DNA from: Nemertoderma westbladi
Taxonomy: Eukaryota > Xenacoelomorpha > Nemertodermatida > Nemertodermatidae
DNA length: 64,000 bases
Reading direction: 5' to 3'
Assembly (NCBI GenBank): GCA_032718475.1
Contig: JAUCBJ010003467.1
Coordinates: 62,001 to 126,000 of the forward strand
Position 1 is the first letter of the stretch. Each line of letters begins with the position of its first letter. This document shows positions 19,405 to 29,108 of the stretch, one piece after another. The notes under the pieces are model-generated. The model made no database searches, had not been told where the DNA came from, and worked only from the letters and a program-made list of their open reading frames with translations. The translations under genes were made by a program, and so were the position numbers.

Positions 19405-22400
19405 TTACGTTGGGGAGTCCCTAGATGTTTGTTGGATTAGGGAGGTGGTCGTGGGAAGAGTATCTTGCCTTCCATAGTTTCCGGACAGTTCTCGGTCAGG
19501 TTCCAGTAAACATAAACGACCAACTGGGCGATTGAGCTGCTGTGTCTCGAAGACAATTCCAGGTTTCCTCTTCGTCCTGGAATAGTGACGATAGAAACAT
19601 CGCTTCAAATACACGACGGCCTTACAAAGCCGATTCCAGGATCTATAGTGGTCCATCGCTCCCGGCAGGAGAGGTGAGAGTCCCGGCGAGACGTCTGGTG
19701 TTCCAGATCTCCAGTCTCTCTCTCTGATCTCCACAACAGATCGGTTCGCGGTGGGGGAGTTTAGATCCACAGCGTCGTCCCTGGCAATGTGTAATACAGA
19801 CAGATCTATCACGGGTTTAAATAACCTTGATTTACTCGTCCGGGTTTTAGGTTTGACTTTCTCCGCTCCCTTGGCTTGTCTAATCTCAGCCGTGGTAAGA
19901 TGGGGAGGCCATTCATCTTCTTTACTTAGGAAGTCGGGTCCACCTAACCAGTCTGGAGTATCTGTCAGTTCTTGAGGAGTTGCTCCTCTGGAAGCGATGT
20001 CGGCTAGATTAATCGTCTCGGGGCAATATCTCCATTGATCTACATTAGAGTTAATATCGTCATTATCTGAGGAGTATGGTGTTCCCTCAGTTGGGTCGTC
20101 CACCTCACTGCTCTCCGATTCCCATTCACTTACTTGGTATACCCGTTCTTTTGGTAACCTTTCCATGAGAGTTCTACGGGAAGGGCCAGTAAAGTACCAA
20201 CCTACTCTAGTTCTTCCCGCATAGGCTTGTAGTGGTTGCGGTTGAGCAGGCCGTTTCTCCAATGTCTCAAGCGCCTCATGCGCATTTTGGCCGATGAGTA
20301 TTTGCACTCCAGGGTAATCTGTGCTGAATCTAGGTATATTAAGCTGCTGGGTGAAATCGTCCTCATCCCAGTTATAAGGTTCTACTTGGCTGGTAGCGAA
20401 GTTCTTTATCGCCACCATTTTTACTGACCTTATACTGTGTTCTCCTAGTTCATCCTGGGGGGTGGACAACGCACCTACATAATAATCGGCTATTACTGTA
20501 GATTTCCAAACCTGCATAATTCCTGACATGTTTAACTTAGTTCGGAACTTGGGTTGTCCAGCAAAGATGTCTTCGGCTAGTTCTTTGTCGATGAATGTTC
20601 CTGTGCTACCGGAGTCAAGGAGGGCGTTCACTATATAACTCCTTTCAGGTCCGTGGACCCTCAACTGCACTACGGGAAATTCTCGGATTCCTACATTGGA
20701 AGTTGGTGCTTTCCAAGATGGTTGTCGGTCAGAAGTAGTTAGGAGGAGCTCGCTGTCGGTGTCCCTTTTATACGTAAGTGCTCGATACACTGCGGTATTT
20801 ATCTGGTAACAGGATTCGTTTTCGTCGGAGAATTCGTCCGTATAGAATCCTTCCATCTCAGAACTTTGGTCAGTGTCATTCACATCACTGAATTGGACAT
20901 GTAGTTCGGACTCACTTACCTGACTCGGGCTGTTTCGCTCGAATTCAGTGTGCAACAAGATATGATGTTTCGCACCGCACTTTGCACACCTTGCGTCGGA
21001 GTAACAGGTTCGCCGTTGGTGTCCTTGTCTGAAGCAATTATAACACAACCGCTTATCCCACATGACTTCACGTCTATCCTTTAATGATTTCCTCAGGAAT
21101 TCATCACACGCACTTAAACGGTGGGGCCCGTCACACAGCGCACATTTCGGTTTGATGTTACTTACCTTATTTTGAGTAACGTTGTGCACACTCGTTCTTT
21201 CTTCAGGCTTTCTTACATGAATTCTCTTAGGAGACGTAGGAGGAGTTATTCTTACTTGTTCTCTCCTGTCATTGGTTTGAGACTTGAATTTACTTACGTC
21301 CTTAGGCGCTTTATTGACATAATAAGATCTTTCAGTGTCTTTCCCGCTGTCTTCTTCTTGAGAAGCCTGGCTTTCGCCGTCGTCGGTATAACACACTGGT
21401 GTTACCTTTCTCCTAGAAACGGGTTTCTCACTTACCTTGTTTTCCGGTGTCTTCTCTCTGGACTGCTTTAGGAGCTGTAATTTCACTTCTCCATCTAAGA
21501 ATGACATGAGATCGGCCATGGTAGGGTCTCGTCGTTGTTGTTCCATCATATATAACACTTTCTTATCCCAGCGTGTGCCTACTCCACCCTTAGGTAAAGT
21601 AGAGGCCACGGCTCCAATAACCATAGAACTCTGATATTCATGAGACTTACCTAGCCAATCTAATTGTCTACAGATCTCCTGAATCTCATCGGAAAACTCT
21701 ATAATCCCGCTGCTAATGAATTTTCGGGGCGCTACCAATTTTGCATACAAATACCTAGCTATGTTATTCCTATTACCATACCTGATGTTTAGGGTATCCC
21801 AAACTTGTCTTAATCCATCTGGATGTCCAATAAACTTTAACGCCATTAACTTGGGAGATCCTTCCAAGCACTCGATGAGGAATCTAAGTTTCTCTCCGTT
21901 AGATAGCACAGAGTTCTGTATGTTATCTTTGTAATATTCATTAAAAGGTAACCATTTCATCTCATCTCCATTGAACTTGACGATCTCTCCCACCTTTACC
22001 GCTTGACGGGCTTCGGTTCTAGCCATTTGACGCGTAAAACTTTCTTGGGCCATCGTGTTATTTAATATCGAGTTATTGGTATATAAATTTCTCGGATTAT
22101 GATCAGGTCTATATGGAATATCATTGTCAATAGATTTATAATTACCCTTAATAGGGTTTACTATAGGAGTTTCCACTTCACTAGCAGTATAGATGCGTGT
22201 AGGCTCCACACCTTGCGCATGAAATACTTCAGACCTAACAGGTTGACACATTGTTACAGGGGGTGGTGGTATACCCTTTTGGAGATTTACTAGTTTGTCG
22301 CGTTCTAACGCAATACTTTGCTGCACTTCTTGCAACTCTAACCTGCCCTCTCTAATTGTTCCCTTTAACTGCTGCACAGTCTTCCCCATCTCTTGGACCT

Positions 22401-22821
22401 GCTGAGAGGAGCAAGAACGGTGTTCCCTCAGCTGCCCGAGAAGGAGACCCATCTCCCGTCGCCCCTCATCTACCCACTCGACCGCCGAAGCGGGAGGCGC
22501 CAACGTTGTAGCGGGCGGACGAGGGACAACGAGCGACAAATCATTAATATTTCGCTCGGAGTCCAGGACATGAACATTTTCAGGGGTGGTTCTGTGGGGC
22601 ACAGGTAGCTTAGTGCTGTGCAGAGGGAATTTAGAGGTAGGTTCAGGGAGTACAGGTGTCTCTATCACCGAAGGGGTGGCTTCGAGAATAGGCCTAATTA
22701 TTTCAGGCTCATCTACTATAGTAGGGAGTCTTTCTATTTTAATTATTTGGTCTGTGGGTTCTGTACTACCTAAGTCTGTGTTAGTTAGTTGCCTTCTAAC
22801 AGCTGGGGGCAAATCAGGCAA
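19405..22821 (-). CDS. BEL/Pao gag-protease ORF fused to pol remnant
   Basis: 1138 codons counted from a TTG; the frame is open from about 22845, just after an in-frame TAG. Residues about 120-185 are coiled-coil-like. About 275-455 are a retrotransposon gag domain of the kind found in Pao elements (FNGDEMKWLPFNEYYKDN, LIECLEGSPKLMALKFI). A CCHC zinc knuckle spans 593-606 (CYNCFRQGHQRRTC), with Cys pairs before it (560/563) and a second knuckle-like CAKCGAKHH at 612. The aspartic protease active site is LLDSGSTGTFID (Asp736). At about 900-928 the protein passes directly from the post-protease linker to WRYCPETINLADIASRG, the block preceding the integrase. Hence reverse transcriptase and RNase H are deleted, and the C-terminus ends before any integrase DDE core. 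It overlaps the upstream ORF by 37 nt in the -1 frame. Confidence 0.88.
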   Translation of the reverse strand: MPDLPPAVRRQLTNTDLGSTEPTDQIIKIERLPTIVDEPEIIRPILEATPSVIETPVLPEPTSKFPLHSTKLPVPHRTTPENVHVLDSERNINDLSLVVPRPPATTLAPPASAVEWVDEGRREMGLLLGQLREHRSCSSQQVQEMGKTVQQLKGTIREGRLELQEVQQSIALERDKLVNLQKGIPPPPVTMCQPVRSEVFHAQGVEPTRIYTASEVETPIVNPIKGNYKSIDNDIPYRPDHNPRNLYTNNSILNNTMAQESFTRQMARTEARQAVKVGEIVKFNGDEMKWLPFNEYYKDNIQNSVLSNGEKLRFLIECLEGSPKLMALKFIGHPDGLRQVWDTLNIRYGNRNNIARYLYAKLVAPRKFISSGIIEFSDEIQEICRQLDWLGKSHEYQSSMVIGAVASTLPKGGVGTRWDKKVLYMMEQQRRDPTMADLMSFLDGEVKLQLLKQSREKTPENKVSEKPVSRRKVTPVCYTDDGESQASQEEDSGKDTERSYYVNKAPKDVSKFKSQTNDRREQVRITPPTSPKRIHVRKPEERTSVHNVTQNKVSNIKPKCALCDGPHRLSACDEFLRKSLKDRREVMWDKRLCYNCFRQGHQRRTCYSDARCAKCGAKHHILLHTEFERNSPSQVSESELHVQFSDVNDTDQSSEMEGFYTDEFSDENESCYQINTAVYRALTYKRDTDSELLLTTSDRQPSWKAPTSNVGIREFPVVQLRVHGPERSYIVNALLDSGSTGTFIDKELAEDIFAGQPKFRTKLNMSGIMQVWKSTVIADYYVGALSTPQDELGEHSIRSVKMVAIKNFATSQVEPYNWDEDDFTQQLNIPRFSTDYPGVQILIGQNAHEALETLEKRPAQPQPLQAYAGRTRVGWYFTGPSRRTLMERLPKERVYQVSEWESESSEVDDPTEGTPYSSDNDDINSNVDQWRYCPETINLADIASRGATPQELTDTPDWLGGPDFLSKEDEWPPHLTTAEIRQAKGAEKVKPKTRTSKSRLFKPVIDLSVLHIARDDAVDLNSPTANRSVVEIRERDWRSGTPDVSPGLSPLLPGAMDHYRSWNRLCKAVVYLKRCFYRHYSRTKRKPGIVFETQQLNRPVGRLCLLEPDRELSGNYGRQDTLPTTTSLIQQTSRDSPT

Positions 22822-23489
22822 TTTCGACGGTGGGACATTCTTCTACGTCTATTTAGACGAGATCTATTTCCTCCGCCTTCAGGATCGGTGGTATCGCCTT
22901 CATCAGATGATGTATATCCCTGTCTTTTGGGAGTAGATCGACTCATCATCTGCATTTGACTAGCTGTTAACTGTTTATTTATGCAGTCTTGATTCTCTTG
23001 AATATTTTCCAACTCTAGTTGGGTGGTCTCTTCAGATGTTCTTTGTTCTGCTTCTGCCACTGCCTCTGCCGCTTTTCTTTCCGCTTCGGCCGCTGCCACT
23101 GCCGCTTTTCTTTCCGCTTTGGCCGCTGCCACTGCCGCTGCTACTGCCGCTTTTCTTTCCGCTTCGGCCGCTGCCACTGCCGCTTTTCTTTCCGCTTCTG
23201 CCGCTGCCACTGCCCGCTGCCGCTGCTGTTGTCTTTCTGTACGTTTTTTCTTGACTTGTTCTTCTTGGACCCTAGCGATGCGGAGTCTTTCATCAAATTT
23301 AGCTTGGTTCGCAGCTAACATTTCCACATCGATTGCGTCCAACACAAGCTTGGCTCCTTCACTATTAGGGCGAAGTCCAGACAACCGTCTCCTCAACTCT
23401 TCGTCACCTACAAATCGTTGATAGTCTGACAGATAGATGTCAATAGCATCCCTCTTATGCGGTTTTTCTGCTGTCACTTCACTTTCCAC
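22785..23489 (-). CDS. BEL element Ala-rich coiled-coil ORF (gag N-terminal part)
   Basis: 234 residues. An N-terminal charged segment is followed by repeated AEAERKAAVAA units (about 95-150) predicting a long helix, then a Ser/Asp segment and an Arg cluster (NRRRRMSHRR). The gag frame opens before this ORF ends (37-nt overlap, -1 frame), so the two may be joined by ribosomal frameshifting or may once have been one frame. The repeats are encoded by (GCC)-rich DNA, and the opposite-strand ORFs at 23019-23421 are shadows. Role inferred as part of the particle-forming Gag. Confidence 0.6.
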   Translation of the reverse strand: MESEVTAEKPHKRDAIDIYLSDYQRFVGDEELRRRLSGLRPNSEGAKLVLDAIDVEMLAANQAKFDERLRIARVQEEQVKKKRTERQQQRQRAVAAAEAERKAAVAAAEAERKAAVAAAVAAAKAERKAAVAAAEAERKAAEAVAEAEQRTSEETTQLELENIQENQDCINKQLTASQMQMMSRSTPKRQGYTSSDEGDTTDPEGGGNRSRLNRRRRMSHRRNCLICPQLLEGN

Positions 23490-23549
23490 TTGGGAAAAGG
23501 TAGCGTCTGTTGATTCTCCATGGGTTGAGCGCTCAGCCAGCTGAGATTA

Positions 23550-24401
23550 CTACTGGGCAGTTCCTTGAACTTGGAGACTCACCCGCTGAAACCAAGTCTT
23601 TACGGCAACTTGCAACGACGTGTCTTGTCTTCTTTTCGAAGCCTCCTCAAAGGCCGATAAGATTAGTCTGATTCGTAGAATTCTTTCTCTAACTTGATAA
23701 AGCAGCTCTCCCTGCTCTTGAGGTCCTTGGGGTTGTCGAAACAGTTGTTCCTCTAATCGCTCCATAGAGCTGAAGAATCCCTGTACGTATCCTGCTGCTG
23801 ACCTCTTCCACACAGCTGGAACGCTGGTTTCTTTTGTCACTCCCATCCTGTGTATGTCTTCCCAGGCAGCTTCCGATAAGTCATACGGTAGTCCGGGTCC
23901 GGGGAAGTTCCATTGCGACTCGACAATAGACTTCAGTTCTTCCCTTGTATATCCCGCATAACTATCCTTGGTCGATCGCTTACTTCTCGCCCAATCAATC
24001 TGGTGTTCCTCCACCGCAATCAATACCCTAGTGAGTACGGCTGCAGGAAGGATGAGAAGGGGATCCGAATAAACCGCATCTGCCATCCTTGCTCCGCACT
24101 CGGGTGTCAGCTCTACAGTATCCGCACTACTGGAGCTGTCGGGCCGCTGAAAAATAAGTTCTCGGCTCGAGTGTTGCTGCTGTTCCGCTGCTTCTTGGTC
24201 CCGCTTGACCTGAGCTCGAGTGCCTATGATAGACCTATGGTGTTGGACTAGCCTAGGGTCTGATACTACTACTGGAGGGATGATCTTTCTTACAGTAGGA
24301 GGTGAGTTGAACTTCGGTCTCACGCGTTCCACACTCCTGTCTGGGTCACAGATGGTTGTATCTAGGAGACTGTCTGACAGGTTTTGCTTTGTGTCAGACA
24401 T
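23550..24401 (-). CDS. BEL element 5' ORF, unknown
   Basis: 283 residues beginning MSDTKQNLSDSLLDTTICDP, the first ORF downstream of the 5' LTR and leader. The N-terminal third is polar and Pro/Ser rich, and the C-terminal two thirds are predicted helical (QEQGELLYQVRERILRIRLI). No domain is recognised. It ends 60 nt before the Ala-rich ORF. Position suggests a structural or accessory protein of the element; some BEL elements have extended Gag N-termini. Confidence 0.5.
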   Translation of the reverse strand: MSDTKQNLSDSLLDTTICDPDRSVERVRPKFNSPPTVRKIIPPVVVSDPRLVQHHRSIIGTRAQVKRDQEAAEQQQHSSRELIFQRPDSSSSADTVELTPECGARMADAVYSDPLLILPAAVLTRVLIAVEEHQIDWARSKRSTKDSYAGYTREELKSIVESQWNFPGPGLPYDLSEAAWEDIHRMGVTKETSVPAVWKRSAAGYVQGFFSSMERLEEQLFRQPQGPQEQGELLYQVRERILRIRLILSAFEEASKRRQDTSLQVAVKTWFQRVSLQVQGTAQ

Positions 24402-26598
24402 GTTTGTTTGTACAGTTGAATGCCTACTGCTATATTACAGTTTAAGCAAGTCTAGTAATTCAGTATCACCGTTAGCCTAGTAATTAATTACCGATATCGT
24501 TACTCTATGTAACGTGATATATATACAATATATTAGAATACCGGTATACACTTATAGTATATATAAGTATAATTATGGACTAGAATTAATTACAGAATAC
24601 CGGTATATAATTTCAGCACAAATATATAGAAATATATAATAGGCCTATATCGTAAATACCGGTATACTATACAGCTTACACTTATAGTATATATAAGTAT
24701 AATTATGGACTAGAATTAATTACAGAATACCGGTATAATTTCAGCCTAAATTTGTAGAAATAAATATAATAAGCCTATTGTAAATACCGGTATATCAATT
24801 ATTTTAGAATAATTGAATTTCTGAATTTTAGGGGTTACTTGGTTACTTTCCTTTACTTTATTACCGTTATTTAAGCAGTAGTCCAACTGATATTAAGACC
24901 TAATTGTTGTATGACAGGCCTACTATTTTATAAATCGGTTTGAGTTGATTTATAATATATATACCCCTATAATGGGTTTTGTCAATATTTGAAATAAATG
25001 TTATTATTTCTGGGAAGGAGTCACTGCACAGAAGCTGTACGCTCTCAGTGGAGTGCTACTTGTTGGATACTAAAACAAATAATTCTAATTTACCTAAGTT
25101 ACTTAATACTACAAATTACGTACAATTCGGGGTGAGATTACAATCTCTAAATAAACACAAAAAATTACACGTACAAATTTTTAGGGTAATTTTACAAGGA
25201 GTCTACAAACCAGCCTAACAAAGGGTTAGAATATCTGGTTATTACAAACAGACAGGGTACTACGGTATTTGAAAATAACAAAGCAGTAGTAAATATACTG
25301 CATTGTCCAGATAGGAAAAATACCACCGTCTGACGACTTATAGCCGTATCGCTATAAGTACTACGTTATGTATCACGGAGTGTTCCTACCTAGAAGTTAA
25401 TTACCGCGGTCTACCAGAACCAACGTGCCTATTAACCACTTTACAACACAAATATACTGCCTACACACTAATTACCTTCGGAAAGCACTGTACACTAAAC
25501 CCTAAATTAGGTACAAGTACTTATACGACAAATAATCAGCAGTTAGAAATACTTGTACAGCTAAAAGAACCACGGTATCTGCTGGAGTGACCGGGGCATA
25601 AAATCACCAGTCTTTACCTACGCCAAGCAGCCCTGATGTAGTACCGAGGTTAATTTAACTATAACGGTATGTATAACAAGCACAATTACTGTAGGAATAA
25701 ACTTGGGTTGTGAATGTTGCGAATAATCGCATAAACTCTGAATAATAAATATTACGCTACGCGTACAGACTACTCAAACAAAATACAGACCAAACGCTGG
25801 CAGACTACTATCAAGCCTAAACAAACTACAGTATATGCAGACTCCGAAATGGTTAGTTATTATGCGTTCTAACCGAGTAGTACGACTTATTCTTTCAAGG
25901 GGATTTACCTCACAACACTGGAAGCCCCTACGTTCCTAACTAGTACTTTATCGGACATACACTCTACAGACACCGCAATCTCTTCAGACCTAACAACAGC
26001 CAGACAATAATCCAGCCTACAAATTATCTAAATAAGAAATATTACGCTACCCGTACAGACTACACAAACAAAATACAGACCAAACGCTGGCAGACTACTA
26101 TCAAGTCCAAACAAACTACAGTATATGCAGACTCCAAAATGGTTAGTTAGTATGCGTTCTAACCGAGTAGTACGACTTATTCTTTTGAGGGGATTTACCT
26201 CACAGCACTGGAAGCCCCTACTTTCCTAACTAGTACTTTATCGGACATACACTCTACACACACTACAACCTCTTTAGACTTAACAACAGTCAGACAACAG
26301 TCCAGCCTACAAATTATCTGTACAATCTGAGCAGGCTTACACATCTTCTGCTCAATATTAACCTACAAATAAATAAAACTGACAGAAATAGGCCTAAGTA
26401 AAATCCCAATAAAAACCAGGCGTCCCCGATTACTTATTAAGACCTACCAGTATATAATTATCAAAATCGAATAATACTGCTGTACTTGTACTGCTGTAAG
26501 TACCGGTCCGGGTGGTTAGGTAGTCAGGCCTACTAAGTACCGGTCGACCGGTACTTCAGCTTTATTGCCTACTGCAATACAGAAGCAATATCTGTTAT
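24402..26598 (-). other. BEL element 5' leader with tandem duplications
   Basis: About 2.2 kb between the 5' LTR and the first ORF. It contains a 130-bp duplication (CTTATAGTATATATAAGTAT at 24551 and 24681) and a 290-bp duplication (ATTACGCTAC at 25751 and 26041; copies about 25746-26035 and 26036-26322). A perfect 22-bp palindrome with core TACCGGTCGACCGGTA lies at about 26536-26557. A long leader with repeats may hold packaging or promoter signals, but none can be named. Confidence 0.75.
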
Positions 26599-27759
26599 TG
26601 TTCGCGCTTTCAGACCTTTAGCAGTTTAACCTGCCAAATTTAGATGTCTTCTAGATTATAAATCGACTTTAGCCTATGACGAGTATTTGATACACTACAT
26701 TAGCCGAAGCCAGTCTATGCGCGACCATTCACCCACTGGATATACCCGGGAGACTGGATTCGGAAGCTTTGACCTTATTGCGGTGTAGGCCTACTGTATT
26801 ATTCGACTGATCGTTAATATATAATCTCTGACCAATATTATTCACTTTCGGGAAATATTAACAGTTCCTTTAGGACGTGGCGCTCTAAATATGTAAACAG
26901 AGTTATGACTTACACTAGACACAACAGGATGGCTATGGATTCACGTATAAAGCGCATTCTTTAGGAGATGCTTTGTTATCAGTCACAATCAGGCACACTA
27001 CCGCACAATACTGCACACCGATCTGCCGACCTTCACTAATTTTAGTCACATATAAAGAGAACAGCAAACGACTCATGTAGTGCCTATGAAATAGCATTAG
27101 ATTCACTCCAAAACCAATATAATGTAAGTCGCAATTGTTATATGTAACCGGTCTCTTACCTTCAGTATATCAAGAAGATTGGGGGTTTTATAATTATTTA
27201 TCGATATTATCCAAATATAATAATATTCCATCAACTGATATAATTAATAACCAACAGTAAATAGCAGTAAAAATGCGGTGTGGTATGTTAGATTGGATTG
27301 ATTGATTAGTTTGATAACAGATATACGTTTCTATGATCAAGCCTACTAATGTTTGGCTAAAGCCTGAAAACACAGAAATTCCAAAGCCAGTCTTCTGGCA
27401 TCAGGAAAAAAGGTAAACATTGACCCATAATGCATTGCGCGATTTCCCGGAGGTTTCTGTACAAAAAACAGGAGAATCGCTCTGATTGGTTGTCCGAACA
27501 AAGGAACAAAGAAAAAGCTACACGTGTACATATCAGCTGTTAGCTGTCGTCATAGTAACTACACTGTGTCAAGAGGATTTTAGCGTATTGCGACATAAAA
27601 TTGCTAGTTATGTCCGCTAAAGTACACATACAGAAGAAATGGCTTTTTATGTCCACTAAAACACCGGTACAGTAAGGAAACGGCTTTTTATGTCCGTTAA
27701 ACCAACTACAGAGTACTTTGCGGGGAAAATAACCAGCTAATTCCGCAAAAGCTTTTACA
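26599..27759 (-). repeat. 5' LTR of the BEL element
   Basis: 1161 bp, matching 11484-12644 with about twelve substitutions by eye. It should contain the element's promoter and polyadenylation site; no convincing TATA box position can be singled out. It is followed by the ATTTG duplication at 27760-27764. Confidence 0.93.
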
Positions 27760-27764
27760 ATTTG

Positions 27765-28316
27765 AGATCGGGATTGCAACTGTCGGGATCCCGATTTTCG
27801 GCATCGGGATTTTTAATTTTATTGCGGCCAACTCATCTAAAACTTAAAATAGCTATCTGCCCTGCCAAAGAACAAAAATGCAACAAGACAAGAATGCTTT
27901 ATAGGAGTAAAAATAATCGATTTTCGATATTCTCAATGTGCAGCTTCAATGCAGCAGGCTGATTGTAGTGGTAGTCGTATTAAATAAAGTATAGGGTGTG
28001 GGATTGAATGTGTATCTTTTACTTTCAGGGAAAAGTATAAGAATCAACTGGAGCAGAATAACAAATAAATAAAAAGATTTAGAAAGATCTACTTTTTTCC
28101 ATAGGGTTCACAGCCAGTTTATTTCCCACGTACGTATTTCATTTAATTCGTGTTAAATATAATTTCAGCAACATTTTTAATAGAAATATACTTTTCATGC
28201 CCTATATTTTTTATTTATTATGCCATATTTAATTTTATTACTTTTTATGCCTTATATTTTTTACTCGTTTCCCATATTTATGTAGGCCAAACAGTAACAC
28301 GGTACAATGTACAATA
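27765..28316 (+). pseudogene. LINE tail and partial duplicate of the 11313 exon
   Basis: An RTE-like LINE 3' end (GTGCAGCTTCAATGCAGCAGG, about 27940-27960) is followed by an intron end and acceptor nearly identical to those before 11313 (TCTTTTACTTTCAG at about 28015-28028). The exon copy starts at 28029 and matches for about 32 bp. It then diverges at 28061 into a stop codon and AATAAA-like sequence. It is either a truncated duplicate or an alternative terminal exon. The rest of the interval is AT-rich. Confidence 0.6.
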
Positions 28317-28630
28317 AGGTGGAGTGATTTGCACTTTTTTTCGAATTTGTGTTGGAACCGGTGTGGGAAAGTTGTGAAATCGGTCAAAAATAACTACTTC
28401 AAAGTTTTACAAAATTTCATCAAAATCTTCACCTCTCTCACGACTTTCCAAAATTTGAAAATTGATGCGCGCCTTCAAAAATTTTAAAATTTTGTAATTT
28501 CATGCAAGCCTTTATTTTTTACTGAACCATGCAACAGTATCTTTAAAATGAGTCAATGGGAGCTGTGAAAACCTTTGATCTATTTTGGTTTATATCTTCA
28601 CCTCCCTCCAGAGGTGACAAAATGGATAAA
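28317..28630 (+). repeat. Left terminal inverted repeat
   Basis: Pairs with about 31640-31952. The best-conserved parts are the outermost 35 bp and the GCGCGCCTTCAAAAAT block at about 28467. Two copies of CTTCACCTC lie at about 28428 and 28602. Confidence 0.88.
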
Positions 28631-29108
28631 AAAAGTGCAAAAATTTAAAGTACTCTTGTACTTCCAAGTACTATTTTAAACCTACTGCGTACTTGATTTG
28701 CTAAACATTACCACAAATACTAATAAAGAGATTGCGGGATTTTTAAAATTGTTGTTGATGAGTGTACTGTCAGGTGATGGCATTCTGAAATCAGTAATTC
28801 ACTTTTTACATACTCTAAAGTCAGTCTTGACATACTGACATAACATGTTAGTATTAGTACTGTATGTCATTTCAGAATTTACTTTTGCTACTTGTATCGA
28901 TTTATCAAAGACCAAAATGATCAATTGTACCAGAAACATAACTGTCATCTTTAACTAGGTAGGCCTAACTGTTTCTGGTACACACAACTGTGTTTAGTGA
29001 ACAGCTTGCTAGGGCAATTTATTAGCAAAATTTGGACAGTAGGCCTATACACAAATTTCAAATTAGAATTCATGGACATACATGTAAGTCTAATCTCACT
29101 ATTAGTTA

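Larger units (their letters stand above)
13544..20132. repeat. 3.3-kb tandem duplication inside the BEL element
   Basis: Copy 1 is 13544-16838 and copy 2 is 16839-20132 (offset 3295, falling to 3294 after a one-base indel near 14002). Each copy holds the 3' part of the truncated pol ORF, a 1.65-kb AT-rich non-coding block and the MTELIEDD ORF. By eye the copies differ at only about eight positions. The junction fuses the pol frame (GATTCCCATTCACTTA) to the small 3' ORF at 13544 with at most one or two bases of microhomology. Confidence 0.95.
11484..27759 (-). mobile_element. BEL/Pao-type LTR retrotransposon, 16.3 kb, non-autonomous
   Basis: Two 1161-bp LTRs (11484-12644 and 26599-27759), each beginning TGTTCGCG and ending CTTTTACA on the plus strand, are flanked by ATTTG. 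Coding runs on the minus strand: an unknown ORF, an Ala-rich coiled-coil ORF, gag with zinc knuckles and aspartic protease, then a pol remnant, followed by further ORFs before the 3' LTR. Family assignment rests on the gag region, the protease and the WRYCPETINLADIASRG block that precedes the integrase in BEL/Pao pol. Reverse transcriptase, RNase H and the integrase catalytic core are absent. An internal 3.3-kb tandem duplication enlarges the element. By eye the LTRs differ at about a dozen of 1161 positions, so the insertion is fairly young. No standard TGG primer-binding site follows the 5' LTR; a purine-rich GGGAGCGG abuts the 3' LTR. Confidence 0.9.

Noticed and set aside
23019-23421. Plus-strand Cys/Arg/Phe- and Ala-rich ORFs
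   Set aside because: Shadows of the GCC-rich coiled-coil repeat in the minus-strand BEL ORF.
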